DNA from: Bacteroidales bacterium
Lineage (GTDB): Bacteria > Bacteroidota > Bacteroidia > Bacteroidales > F082
Reading direction: 5' to 3'
NCBI GenBank assembly: GCA_017428285.1
Contig: JAFRRE010000042.1
Coordinates: forward strand, 1 to 21,311
DNA length: 21,311 nt
The notes under the pieces were generated by a model. It was not told where the DNA came from and ran no database searches. It saw nothing but the letters and a program-made list of their open reading frames with translations. Each line of letters starts with the position of its first letter. Within the stretch, counting starts at the first letter, position 1. The translations under genes and the position numbers were made by a program. Shown piece after piece: positions 8,002 through 15,207 of the stretch.

Positions 8002-10956
8002 ATGACAAAGAATCTGGTTCTACTCCTAATGGTCCTTTCCGCCATCACAGCAACCGCCCAAACCCAACACCAGGCCGACAGCCTCTATAACCTAGGCCGC
8101 GAACTGGTCAATAACGGCAAGGTGACCGAAGGCCGTCCTATTGCCCAACAAGCCTTGGAGATGTACAAAACCCTCCACGGCGAAACAAGCGATGACTACA
8201 TCAACGCCCTCAACGTGTACGCTGCATCATTTGGCCAAGAGGAAAACTACCAGAAAGCTGCTGAGATTGAACAACAAGTATTGAATCTTTGCGACAACTT
8301 GGACCATCAGCATCCAAGAATCTGCCTCTTTTATGAAAACATGGGCTTTTATTCCTACATGAGCAATGACTATCCAAACAGCACAAAGTATTGGGAACTC
8401 GCCCTACCCTTCGAAGAGAAATACTCCAACAAATACGGCCACATGATCCAAGGAATGGCCATGATGTATGAGGCAATGGGCAACACCGAAGGCGTCGCCC
8501 GCATGATGAAACTGATCCAGGAAAACAACGATTACGAACTTACCAAACCCTGCGAAGACGTGAAGTGCATGCTAGAACGCGGCACCTATTTCGCATCGAT
8601 CGGCGACAACTCCACCGCCAAGGAATGGTATCTGCAAGCTGTCAACACCGCCGAAGGCGATGACAAAATTGAAGCACAAGAGACCTACGGACGCTTCCTT
8701 GCCATGACTATGCGCGATTACACCACAGGCGCAGAACACCAACTGGCGGCAGCCAAACTCCGCAAAACCTTGTATGGCGAGAATGAAGACTATTTCATGT
8801 CGCTCAACACTGCCGGGCTCTATTCCTTCTTCGGCAAGCAATACCAACAAGCCATTGACTGTTTCCAGCCCGTCATCACCTTCTATCAGCAATTCGACAA
8901 CGCCGCCGCCCGTAGCAACATCGCCAAATGTGAAAAGAACATTGGCAACTCCTACAGTGCCTTGAAAGAGTACGGCAAGGCGAAAGAGCATTACCAGCAC
9001 GTAGTCGCTTACTACGAGACCTATGAAAAGGAAAACGAGGATTACCCAAAAGCCATCGAACGCTTGGCTTCTGCCGAGAAGTTCAACAAAGACTATGAAG
9101 ATTCCATCGAACATTACAAGCAAGCCATGAAAATCTACGAGGAACGTAACATGATGGAAGACTATGGCCAAACCGCCTCAGAACTGCAACTTTGCTATTT
9201 CGCCGCTGGCATCAAGGAAGAGGTGGACACCAAGGAGGATCAGGTAATAGCACAGCGTAATGCCAAACTCGATGAAATCATCAAAGAAGAACTGGGAAGC
9301 CTTCAGATGACCCACGATTACTTCGGCGAACTTATCTATGCCCGCTCACTCGGTACCATAGCGGGATGCTATCACTTGAAGGAAGCGTACGCTGAGTCTA
9401 TCGACTACTACCAACAATACATGACCGCCATCCGCAGTGCCCTAAAAGCGGAATTCAGCTTGCAAAGCGAGGCCGAACGTATGGCCACATGGAACGAAGA
9501 GAAAAATGAGATGCAGGAACTGAAAGAGATGCTCGTCACCCTGCCCATCGGCAATGAGAACCTAATGGGCGACCTGAGCGCTTTGGTGTACGATGTGGCT
9601 TTGCTCTCAAAAGGTATCCTGCTCAACTCGTCCATCGAATTCGAAAAAGTCCTGGCTGCTAACGGCGACCCACAGCTGAAAGCCATCTACGAACAGACCA
9701 AAGCCAACAATGACGAAATCCAGCGTCTGCGTGTGGAAGCCCAAACCGAGGACGACCTTGACAAGATTGTCAGACTGACCCAAGAAAACCAAGCCTTACA
9801 GTTACAACTCTACAAGGGCTGCAAGGAACTCGCTGACTTCACTGACTACATCGCCTACACATGGAAGGACGTGCAGAACGCCTTGGGGGACAATGACATA
9901 GCTATCGAATTCCTGGCCATTGGGGATAGCCCATTTGAAACGGACAACTATATGGCCGCCATGGTGCTGACCAAAGGCATGACCCATCCCATAGCAGTGC
10001 CCATTTGCAACCTGCTTGAGGTCAAAACTATGTCGACCTTCGAGCATCTCTACGAACTTGACAACATAGTTTGGGGCAACATAAGCCAACTGCTCGAAGG
10101 CAAGCAACGCATTTTCTTCTCTGCTGATGGAGGCTTCAACCACATCGGCATCGAATACCTGAAATATAACGGCAAACCGCTGTCGGAGCAGTTTGAGGTC
10201 TACCGACTCTCCTCCACCAAGGAACTGTGTATGCACCATCAGAGCAAGCCTCTGGAGTACATAGCCCTCTTTGGCGACATCAACTACGACGATGAGAGCA
10301 CCCATTCTGAGAACACGGAGATGGACTTGCTTGCTTTACGTTATGTCGATTCTCATTTTTCCCCTTTAAAAAGCACCAAGAAAGAAATGGAGGAGATTGA
10401 AGCCATTCTTAAAAGCACTTCCAAGACCGTCGCCAAGCTTACCGACACAGAGGCGAGCCAAAGCGCTTTCCTCAAGCTCAGCAACAGCAACGTCAACCTT
10501 ATCCATATCGCCACCCACGGAGCCTATCTGGCTGCTGAACATCAAACGGAAGAAGAATCGATGCAAAACAGCATCCTAGCATTTGCAGGAGCTAACAACT
10601 ATGAAGACACCCATGATGGCATCCTGACCGCCGCTGACATCGCCAAAATGAACCTGCGTCATTGCGACCTTGTCGTGCTCTCGGCCTGTGAGACCGGTCT
10701 AGGCAAGCTTGGCGACGACGGCGTGTTCGGACTCCAGCGCGGCTTCAAGAACGCAGGTGTACACACCCTCATGATGAGTACCAAGAAAGTCTATGACCAG
10801 ACCACCGCTGACATGATGGTCAGTTTCTACCGCCATCTTGCCGAAGGCCTCAGCATGCGCGAATCCTTAGTCAAAGCTCAGCAGGAAGTGAGAGGCAGCG
10901 GATACACGGATGCCAAATACTGGGCGACTTTCATTTTGCTAGATGCAATAGACTAA
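8002..10956 (+). CDS. Secreted TPR-CHAT protease-like protein (complete)
   Basis: This 984-residue protein has a signal peptide (1-20, cleavage after ATAQ), degenerate TPR repeats over about 25-480, a helical linker, and a CHAT domain over about 620-984. The catalytic dyad is His839 in NLIHIATHGAYL and Cys896 in VVLSACETGLG. The C-terminus (YWATFILLDAID) has the usual CHAT ending, which the divergent paralogue at 103-3660 lacks. It is the last gene of the operon, 21 bases after the FGE-like gene, and meets the minus-strand transketolase gene tail to tail with 23 bases between and no convincing terminator hairpin. Base composition is visibly richer in G+C than the three genes before it, so it may have a different history. 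Whether it is activated by, or activates, the co-encoded caspases is unknown. Confidence 0.9.
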   Translation: MTKNLVLLLMVLSAITATAQTQHQADSLYNLGRELVNNGKVTEGRPIAQQALEMYKTLHGETSDDYINALNVYAASFGQEENYQKAAEIEQQVLNLCDNLDHQHPRICLFYENMGFYSYMSNDYPNSTKYWELALPFEEKYSNKYGHMIQGMAMMYEAMGNTEGVARMMKLIQENNDYELTKPCEDVKCMLERGTYFASIGDNSTAKEWYLQAVNTAEGDDKIEAQETYGRFLAMTMRDYTTGAEHQLAAAKLRKTLYGENEDYFMSLNTAGLYSFFGKQYQQAIDCFQPVITFYQQFDNAAARSNIAKCEKNIGNSYSALKEYGKAKEHYQHVVAYYETYEKENEDYPKAIERLASAEKFNKDYEDSIEHYKQAMKIYEERNMMEDYGQTASELQLCYFAAGIKEEVDTKEDQVIAQRNAKLDEIIKEELGSLQMTHDYFGELIYARSLGTIAGCYHLKEAYAESIDYYQQYMTAIRSALKAEFSLQSEAERMATWNEEKNEMQELKEMLVTLPIGNENLMGDLSALVYDVALLSKGILLNSSIEFEKVLAANGDPQLKAIYEQTKANNDEIQRLRVEAQTEDDLDKIVRLTQENQALQLQLYKGCKELADFTDYIAYTWKDVQNALGDNDIAIEFLAIGDSPFETDNYMAAMVLTKGMTHPIAVPICNLLEVKTMSTFEHLYELDNIVWGNISQLLEGKQRIFFSADGGFNHIGIEYLKYNGKPLSEQFEVYRLSSTKELCMHHQSKPLEYIALFGDINYDDESTHSENTEMDLLALRYVDSHFSPLKSTKKEMEEIEAILKSTSKTVAKLTDTEASQSAFLKLSNSNVNLIHIATHGAYLAAEHQTEEESMQNSILAFAGANNYEDTHDGILTAADIAKMNLRHCDLVVLSACETGLGKLGDDGVFGLQRGFKNAGVHTLMMSTKKVYDQTTADMMVSFYRHLAEGLSMRESLVKAQQEVRGSGYTDAKYWATFILLDAID

Positions 10957-10979
10957 ACAAGACACACATTAGGAAGATT

Positions 10980-12860
10980 TCACTTCCCCTCCCTAAACCT
11001 CACTATCGCCTCGATAATTTCATCGTTGTCATCGGAAATGGTGAGAATCATATTCTTAAACAAACCTCTGTCGCTCAAGTCTTTCAGCAGCGAATAGGCA
11101 GGCATGCAGTTGGTATAGTAGTCCTTGCCCATGAAAATCATCGGGCTGGCATAGCCTTCACTCTCGTAGTGGTTTTGGCCTGCGTCCTGGAAAATCTCCT
11201 GCATCGTGCCCGCACTGCCAGGCGTGTAGATGATGCCGCCCTTGGCAATGGTGACTATACCATCCTCGCGCACGCTGTTGTCGAAGTATTTGGCGATGTC
11301 GGTAGCAAATGGCGCCGTTGGCTCATGACCGTAATAATAGGTCGGGATGGCAAGGCTGCGGTAGTCCGTTTGCAGAGGGAAACGTTCCATCACCTCGAAA
11401 GAACGGCAAAGCCAGCCTTCATCCTTGTAGGTCGGCGAAGGCATGAGCATGTCAACGGCCTCATTGGTCTCAGCCTCGCTCCTACCCGCCATCCAAGCGC
11501 CGAGATGTGTGGCCTCCATGGCACCTGGACCACCGCCTGTGACCATCAAGCGTCCCATTTCGGTCAGTTTCTTGCTCAAAAACACGATTTGGCGGTATTG
11601 TGGATCATCACGCCTTTTGGCATGGCCTCCCATGATGCCAATGACATCTTTCTCATCATAAAGGTCGAGCATTTTGTACAGCTCACGCGTGATGAAATGA
11701 TCGTGGAGAGCACGGGCTAAGGTCTCACGCACCTCGTGTCCCCGTTTGCCTTGGTCAATATAATGCTTATAGACCTGTGTATCGTGACAGGTCGCAAAAG
11801 TCGACTCATCATGATAGTCGTAGCCTTCATATAGCATCTTGCTATTATACAGCTTCTTGGGATAAGTGTTGAAAGGCATGCCCATCTTGCGAATATAAAT
11901 GCTGAGGTCATCATTGGCGACCATTTCTAGCACCCGATTAACGATGCCTGCGGCATCAAGGCCATACTTATGCATCAAAGCTGAAGCCTGTCCCGACTCA
12001 CCGAAACGGTCGCTCATGCCAATACGAACAACACGGATAGGATGGTTTTCGGCCAAAAACTCTGTTACGGCACCACCCAAACCGCCTGCAACCTGATGCT
12101 CTTCAATAGTGAAGATCATACGGGTCTCATCAGCGGCCTTGTTGAGCATTTCGCCATCCAACGGCTTGATGGTGTGCATATTGATGACACGAGCTGAGAT
12201 ACCAACTTGTTGAAGCATGTGAGCGGCTTCCAAGGCTTCCCACACCTCATGTCCCGTGGCAACAAGCGTGACATCACTACCATCCTGCATCAGCTGAGCT
12301 TTTCCGATTTCAAATTCCTGATCTTCAGCAGTAAAGTCAGGCACTGCCTCGCGCTCAAAACGCACATAGACCGGTCCTTTACATTCAAGGATGGCTTTCT
12401 CGGTGGCGATTTTGGCTTGGGTGGCATCGCAAGGCGAGATGACGGTCATGTTGGGCAACACACGCATAGCCGCGATGTCCTCCAAAGCCTGATGCGTGGC
12501 GCCATCGGGACCTACGGAAACACCGGCATGGGCACCACCGATGACAACATGCACATTGTTGTAACACACCGAGATACGAATCTGGTCGTTGGCACGGTGC
12601 GCCGCAAACACGCCGTAGGTGCTAAAGACGGGAATCTTACCACCTAGAGCCAATCCAGCAGCCGTAGCCACGGCATCTTGCTCAGCGATACCCATGGAGA
12701 GAAACCTCTCGGGAAAGGCCTCTGCAAAGAGGTTCATCCCGACAGAATTGGTAATGTCGGCTCCCAATCCGACCACCCTTTTATCTTGTTGCGCAGCAGC
12801 AAGGACACCCTCGCCGAAACCGGTCTTTGTGGCCTTGTTGCCTTTATTTTTGTAATTCAT
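10980..12860 (-). CDS. Transketolase C-terminal subunit fused to a LOG-like nucleotide-binding domain
   Basis: I place the start at the ATG at 12860 (protein MNYKNKGNKATKTGFGEG), giving 626 residues. An upstream in-frame ATG at 12926 would translate through a palindromic repeat and is unlikely. Residues 1-318 are the transketolase pyrimidine-binding and C-terminal domains: SMGIAEQDAV with the catalytic Glu near 59, STYGVFAAHRANDQIR, and ATGHEVWEALEAA. Residues about 326-626 are a LOG/lysine-decarboxylase-like Rossmann domain (VTGGGPGAMEATHLGAW near 440-456, PGSAGTMQEIFQDAGQNHY near 547-565). Free-standing LOG proteins release the base from nucleoside monophosphates. No stop or frameshift separates the halves. 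With the TktN subunit upstream it should form an active pentose-phosphate transketolase. The attached domain could link sugar-phosphate and nucleotide metabolism, but that is inference. Confidence 0.88.
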   Translation of the reverse strand: MNYKNKGNKATKTGFGEGVLAAAQQDKRVVGLGADITNSVGMNLFAEAFPERFLSMGIAEQDAVATAAGLALGGKIPVFSTYGVFAAHRANDQIRISVCYNNVHVVIGGAHAGVSVGPDGATHQALEDIAAMRVLPNMTVISPCDATQAKIATEKAILECKGPVYVRFEREAVPDFTAEDQEFEIGKAQLMQDGSDVTLVATGHEVWEALEAAHMLQQVGISARVINMHTIKPLDGEMLNKAADETRMIFTIEEHQVAGGLGGAVTEFLAENHPIRVVRIGMSDRFGESGQASALMHKYGLDAAGIVNRVLEMVANDDLSIYIRKMGMPFNTYPKKLYNSKMLYEGYDYHDESTFATCHDTQVYKHYIDQGKRGHEVRETLARALHDHFITRELYKMLDLYDEKDVIGIMGGHAKRRDDPQYRQIVFLSKKLTEMGRLMVTGGGPGAMEATHLGAWMAGRSEAETNEAVDMLMPSPTYKDEGWLCRSFEVMERFPLQTDYRSLAIPTYYYGHEPTAPFATDIAKYFDNSVREDGIVTIAKGGIIYTPGSAGTMQEIFQDAGQNHYESEGYASPMIFMGKDYYTNCMPAYSLLKDLSDRGLFKNMILTISDDNDEIIEAIVRFREGK

Positions 12861-12873
12861 GACGTTTCGTTTT

Positions 12874-12941
12874 GTAGAGACGCAATGATTGCGTCTCAAA
12901 TTAATTCCGTTTTTCAGGAGACGCAATCATTGCGTCTCTAC
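12874..12941. repeat. Perfect 24-bp inverted repeat between the transketolase genes
   Basis: The left arm is 12874-12897 and the right arm 12918-12941, an exact reverse complement over 24 bases with a 20-base loop. Each arm is itself nearly palindromic (GAGACGCAAT, then ATTGCGTCTC). This is the pattern of a dispersed REP-like element. It fills most of the 77-base gap between the two genes, and the TAG stop codon of the upstream transketolase subunit (12938-12940) lies inside the right arm. In RNA it would form a very stable hairpin that could affect relative expression of the two subunits. Confidence 0.85.
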
Positions 12942-13744
12942 GACAATTCATTTATAAAAATAGGCAATTGTTCCTTGCTCGGCACCTTGCCGTGCCATTG
13001 GTTGTTGTCCTCGATGCTCTTCACGCCCTTGCCCATGATGGTATCAGCGATGATGACGGTAGGCCTGCCTTTCTCTTGGTCAGCCAAGTCCAGCGCCATC
13101 TTGATTTGGCTCATGTCGTGCCCGTCAATCTCGATGGTATGCCATCCGAAAGCTGCCCATTTGTCGCGCAAAGGGTCGATGGCCATCACCTTCTCCGTGC
13201 CGCCATCAATTTGCAGGCGGTTGCGGTCGATGATGGCGCAGAGGTTGTCCACCTGATGATGCGACGCAGCCATGGCCGACTCCCAAACGCTTCCCTCCTG
13301 CTGCTCGCCGTCACCCATAATGCAGAACACACGGTTCGGTTTGCTATCCATCTTGGCCGCCAGAGCCATACCCAACGCCACACCCAAACCTTGTCCCAAC
13401 GAACCCGAGCAGGTCTCCAAGCCAGGCAAGCGGAACTCGTAGCTCGGATGCCCTTGCAGACGGCTACCTAATTTGCGCAGGGTAAGCATCTCTTCTTCAG
13501 GAAAATAGCTCGCCGCCGCCAAAGTGGCATACAACACGGGAGCCGTATGCCCGATGGAAAGCACCACCTTGTCGCGATCCTCCCATTCGGGATGCTGTGG
13601 GTCGTGACGCAAATGATTGAAATACAAAACAGTGAAAATATCGACCAAGTCGAGAGAACCGCCCGTATGTCCCGAGCCTGCCTCTGCCAAAGCGGTCAAG
13701 ATAAGCTGACGAATATGTTTCGCTTTCTCTTCCAATGAAGTCAT
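12938..13744 (-). CDS. Transketolase N-terminal (TPP-binding) subunit
   Basis: The start is taken at the ATG at 13744 (MTSLEEKAKHIRQL), which overlaps the stop of the upstream gene as ATGA; this gives 268 residues. A longer reading from 13786 has no family support. Visible motifs are GSGHTGGSLDLVDIFTVLYF near residue 23 (substrate and thiamine diphosphate site), CSGSLGQGLGVALGMA, and the TPP/Mg motif beginning GDGEQQEGSVWE at about 144. The protein supplies the TPP pyrophosphate-binding half of a split transketolase, and the next gene supplies the other half. It acts in the cytoplasm in the non-oxidative pentose phosphate pathway. The last codons and stop fall in a palindromic repeat, so the extreme C-terminus (NELS) may be repeat-derived. 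Confidence 0.92.
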   Translation of the reverse strand: MTSLEEKAKHIRQLILTALAEAGSGHTGGSLDLVDIFTVLYFNHLRHDPQHPEWEDRDKVVLSIGHTAPVLYATLAAASYFPEEEMLTLRKLGSRLQGHPSYEFRLPGLETCSGSLGQGLGVALGMALAAKMDSKPNRVFCIMGDGEQQEGSVWESAMAASHHQVDNLCAIIDRNRLQIDGGTEKVMAIDPLRDKWAAFGWHTIEIDGHDMSQIKMALDLADQEKGRPTVIIADTIMGKGVKSIEDNNQWHGKVPSKEQLPIFINELS

Positions 13745-14244
13745 ACCAATAAACCAATTAAGTCCTTGACAATGAATACTAAACAAACGAATGCGTAAAC
13801 CAGTTTCAGAAGCGTGCCCACCAAAAAACCGACAAAGGAACCAAAAGCCGCCTTCCAGGCTTGTTTATTAGGTGTTTTCGCGATTCTTTCACCGAAATAT
13901 GCGCCAAAAAACGGGCCCGCCAAGATGACAGGGAAGGCTGCGTTGAAGAACAAGGTAAGCGTCAAACCCACCAAAAGTCCGATGGTACTCCCCCACATGC
14001 CTGCCTTGGAACCACCAAATTTCTTGGTGCCCCAAACGGGCACGATGTAATCCAGAGTGAAAACCACCGCTGCGATAACGCCCATGACAACAAGGAAAGT
14101 GACCGAGTGCTCGACCCCTTCAACAAACGAAACGGCCAACACACTCAAATAACTGAAAGGCGGTCCAGCAATGCCTGGTACAATGGAACCCACGATGCCG
14201 ACAATGGCCAGACAGATGGCCGCCGCAATGAGAACGACATTCAT
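13741..14244 (-). CDS. DUF456-family small membrane protein
   Basis: With the start at the ATG at 14244 (MNVVLIAAAICLAIVG) the protein has 167 residues. It is almost entirely hydrophobic and Gly-rich, with about four to five membrane segments. Typical features of the DUF456 family are the early GSIVPGIAGPPFSYLS stretch, the GTKKFGGSKAGMWGSTIG loop, and the PFFGAYFGE segment. The function of this family is not known to me; it sits in the inner membrane. The gene overlaps the transketolase N subunit by four bases (ATGA), so the two are probably translationally coupled, although a metabolic link is unproven. It is the first gene of the leftward operon. No convincing promoter was found in the 137-base divergent gap upstream, only a weak TATTTTCG. 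Confidence 0.85.
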   Translation of the reverse strand: MNVVLIAAAICLAIVGIVGSIVPGIAGPPFSYLSVLAVSFVEGVEHSVTFLVVMGVIAAVVFTLDYIVPVWGTKKFGGSKAGMWGSTIGLLVGLTLTLFFNAAFPVILAGPFFGAYFGERIAKTPNKQAWKAAFGSFVGFLVGTLLKLVYAFVCLVFIVKDLIGLLV

Positions 14245-14330
14245 TTGAACATGTTTTAGAAGGCGAAAATACACAAAAAATCGAGAACAAGTCCCCATTT
14301 CAGGATAAAAATGCTTTTTTATCCAATTAT

Positions 14331-14361
14331 TTTGATTTTTGTGAAATCAGCCTTACATTTG
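14331..14361 (+). promoter_or_regulatory. Bacteroidetes-type promoter
   Basis: TTTG at 14331-14334, a 19-base spacer, then TACATTTG at 14354-14361. This matches the Bacteroides consensus TTTG-N19-TAnnTTTG exactly. It lies 20 bases upstream of the ATG at 14382, so the leader should be short. It drives the two outer-membrane protein genes. Confidence 0.82.
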
Positions 14362-14381
14362 CGGCATAAAACTCCAATTGC

Positions 14382-15206
14382 ATGAAAAAACTTCTACTCC
14401 TAATAGCGCTAATCCTCACAGCATCAAACATTTTCGCCTACGACATCATCCATCCCATCGGAGGTCGTGCCGCGGCCATGGGAGGCTCGTCGGTGGCCTC
14501 GCAAGGTCTTTGGGCCATGCAAAACAATCCAGCTGGCATGGCCAATTTGGACAAGATCAGCCTCGGTCTTTACTACGAAAACCGCTGGATGCTGCCCGAG
14601 ACGGCATACAAATGCGGTGCCTTCGCCCTGCCCACCAAGTTTGGTACATTAGGACTGAGTTTCAACCAATTCGGTTCATCAAAATACAATGAGAACAAGT
14701 TTGGCCTTGCCTATGCCAAAGACTTCGGTCGCTACCTGCAAATCGGTCTGCAACTCGATTATCTCCTACTCAAAATCGGTAACGACTATGGCAAGTTTAA
14801 CGCGGTCACTTTTGAGTTGGGCATCCAGTCGCATGTCACCGATAAACTGACCTTAGGCACTTACATCTTCAACCCCGTCAATTTCAGCTTCGAGCAGACC
14901 CTGAACCATGAAAAGATTCCCATTGTGATGCGTTTTGGTATGGCCTACCAATTCACCAAGGACTTCATCGGCCAATGCGAAATCGAGAAAAACACCGAAC
15001 GCAATGGTGTCAGCTTACGCAGCGGATTGGAGTATGAAGCTGTTAAGAATCTATATATCCGCGCAGGTGTGCACACCAACCCAGGCATCCTGAGTTTCGG
15101 ATTGGGTTATGCCATTCGTTTCGCACAAATCAATGTGGCGGCACAACTGCACAACGAATTAGGGGCATCGATTCAAATCGGTATGATAATCAGCATTGGA
15201 AAATAA
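14382..15206 (+). CDS. PorV/PorQ-like outer-membrane beta-barrel protein
   Basis: This 274-residue protein has a signal peptide (about 1-19, cleavage after IFA) and then the N-terminal signature of the PorV/PorQ (FadL-like) family: HPIGGRAAAMGGSSVA, followed by QNNPAGMANLDK. The rest alternates in short amphipathic strands (LSLGLYYENRW, KFGTLGLSFNQFG, LQIGLQLDYLLLK) and ends in a strand (ASIQIGMIISIGK), as expected for an outer-membrane barrel of about 14 strands. Known relatives work in type IX secretion or as lipid/hydrophobe pores, but no type IX genes are nearby, so the function here is open. A consensus promoter lies just upstream. The stop is one base from the ATG of the next outer-membrane gene, so the two form an operon and may act together. 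Confidence 0.78.
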   Translation: MKKLLLLIALILTASNIFAYDIIHPIGGRAAAMGGSSVASQGLWAMQNNPAGMANLDKISLGLYYENRWMLPETAYKCGAFALPTKFGTLGLSFNQFGSSKYNENKFGLAYAKDFGRYLQIGLQLDYLLLKIGNDYGKFNAVTFELGIQSHVTDKLTLGTYIFNPVNFSFEQTLNHEKIPIVMRFGMAYQFTKDFIGQCEIEKNTERNGVSLRSGLEYEAVKNLYIRAGVHTNPGILSFGLGYAIRFAQINVAAQLHNELGASIQIGMIISIGK

Positions 15207-15207
15207 C

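Noticed and set aside
8572..9171. 199-residue minus-strand open frame
   Set aside because: It is antisense to the well-supported TPR-CHAT gene; its low-complexity Val/Phe/Gly content is typical of a shadow frame.
103..10956. TPR-CHAT proteins as part of a Craspase-like (type III-E) CRISPR system
   Set aside because: No Cas7-11, no CRISPR array, and the proteins carry signal peptides, so they are not cytoplasmic.
10957..10979. Bidirectional terminator between the converging CHAT and transketolase genes
   Set aside because: Only a five-base GGAAG/CTTCC stem is present with no T-run; too weak to call.
12861..12926. Upstream ATG start for the transketolase C-LOG gene
   Set aside because: The extra 22 residues are translated from the palindromic repeat and do not resemble transketolase; the ATG at 12860 gives the usual N-terminus.
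13745..13786. Upstream ATG start for the transketolase N gene
   Set aside because: It would overlap the DUF456 gene by 46 bases; the ATGA start at 13744 fits the family N-terminus and the operon spacing.
14382..15206. Evidence for a type IX secretion locus from the PorV/PorQ-like barrel
   Set aside because: No other type IX component is present, and none of the exported proteins has a recognisable type IX C-terminal domain.
15196..15207. TTG start for the helix-hairpin-helix outer-membrane gene
   Set aside because: The ATG at 15208 gives a standard signal peptide directly after the preceding stop.
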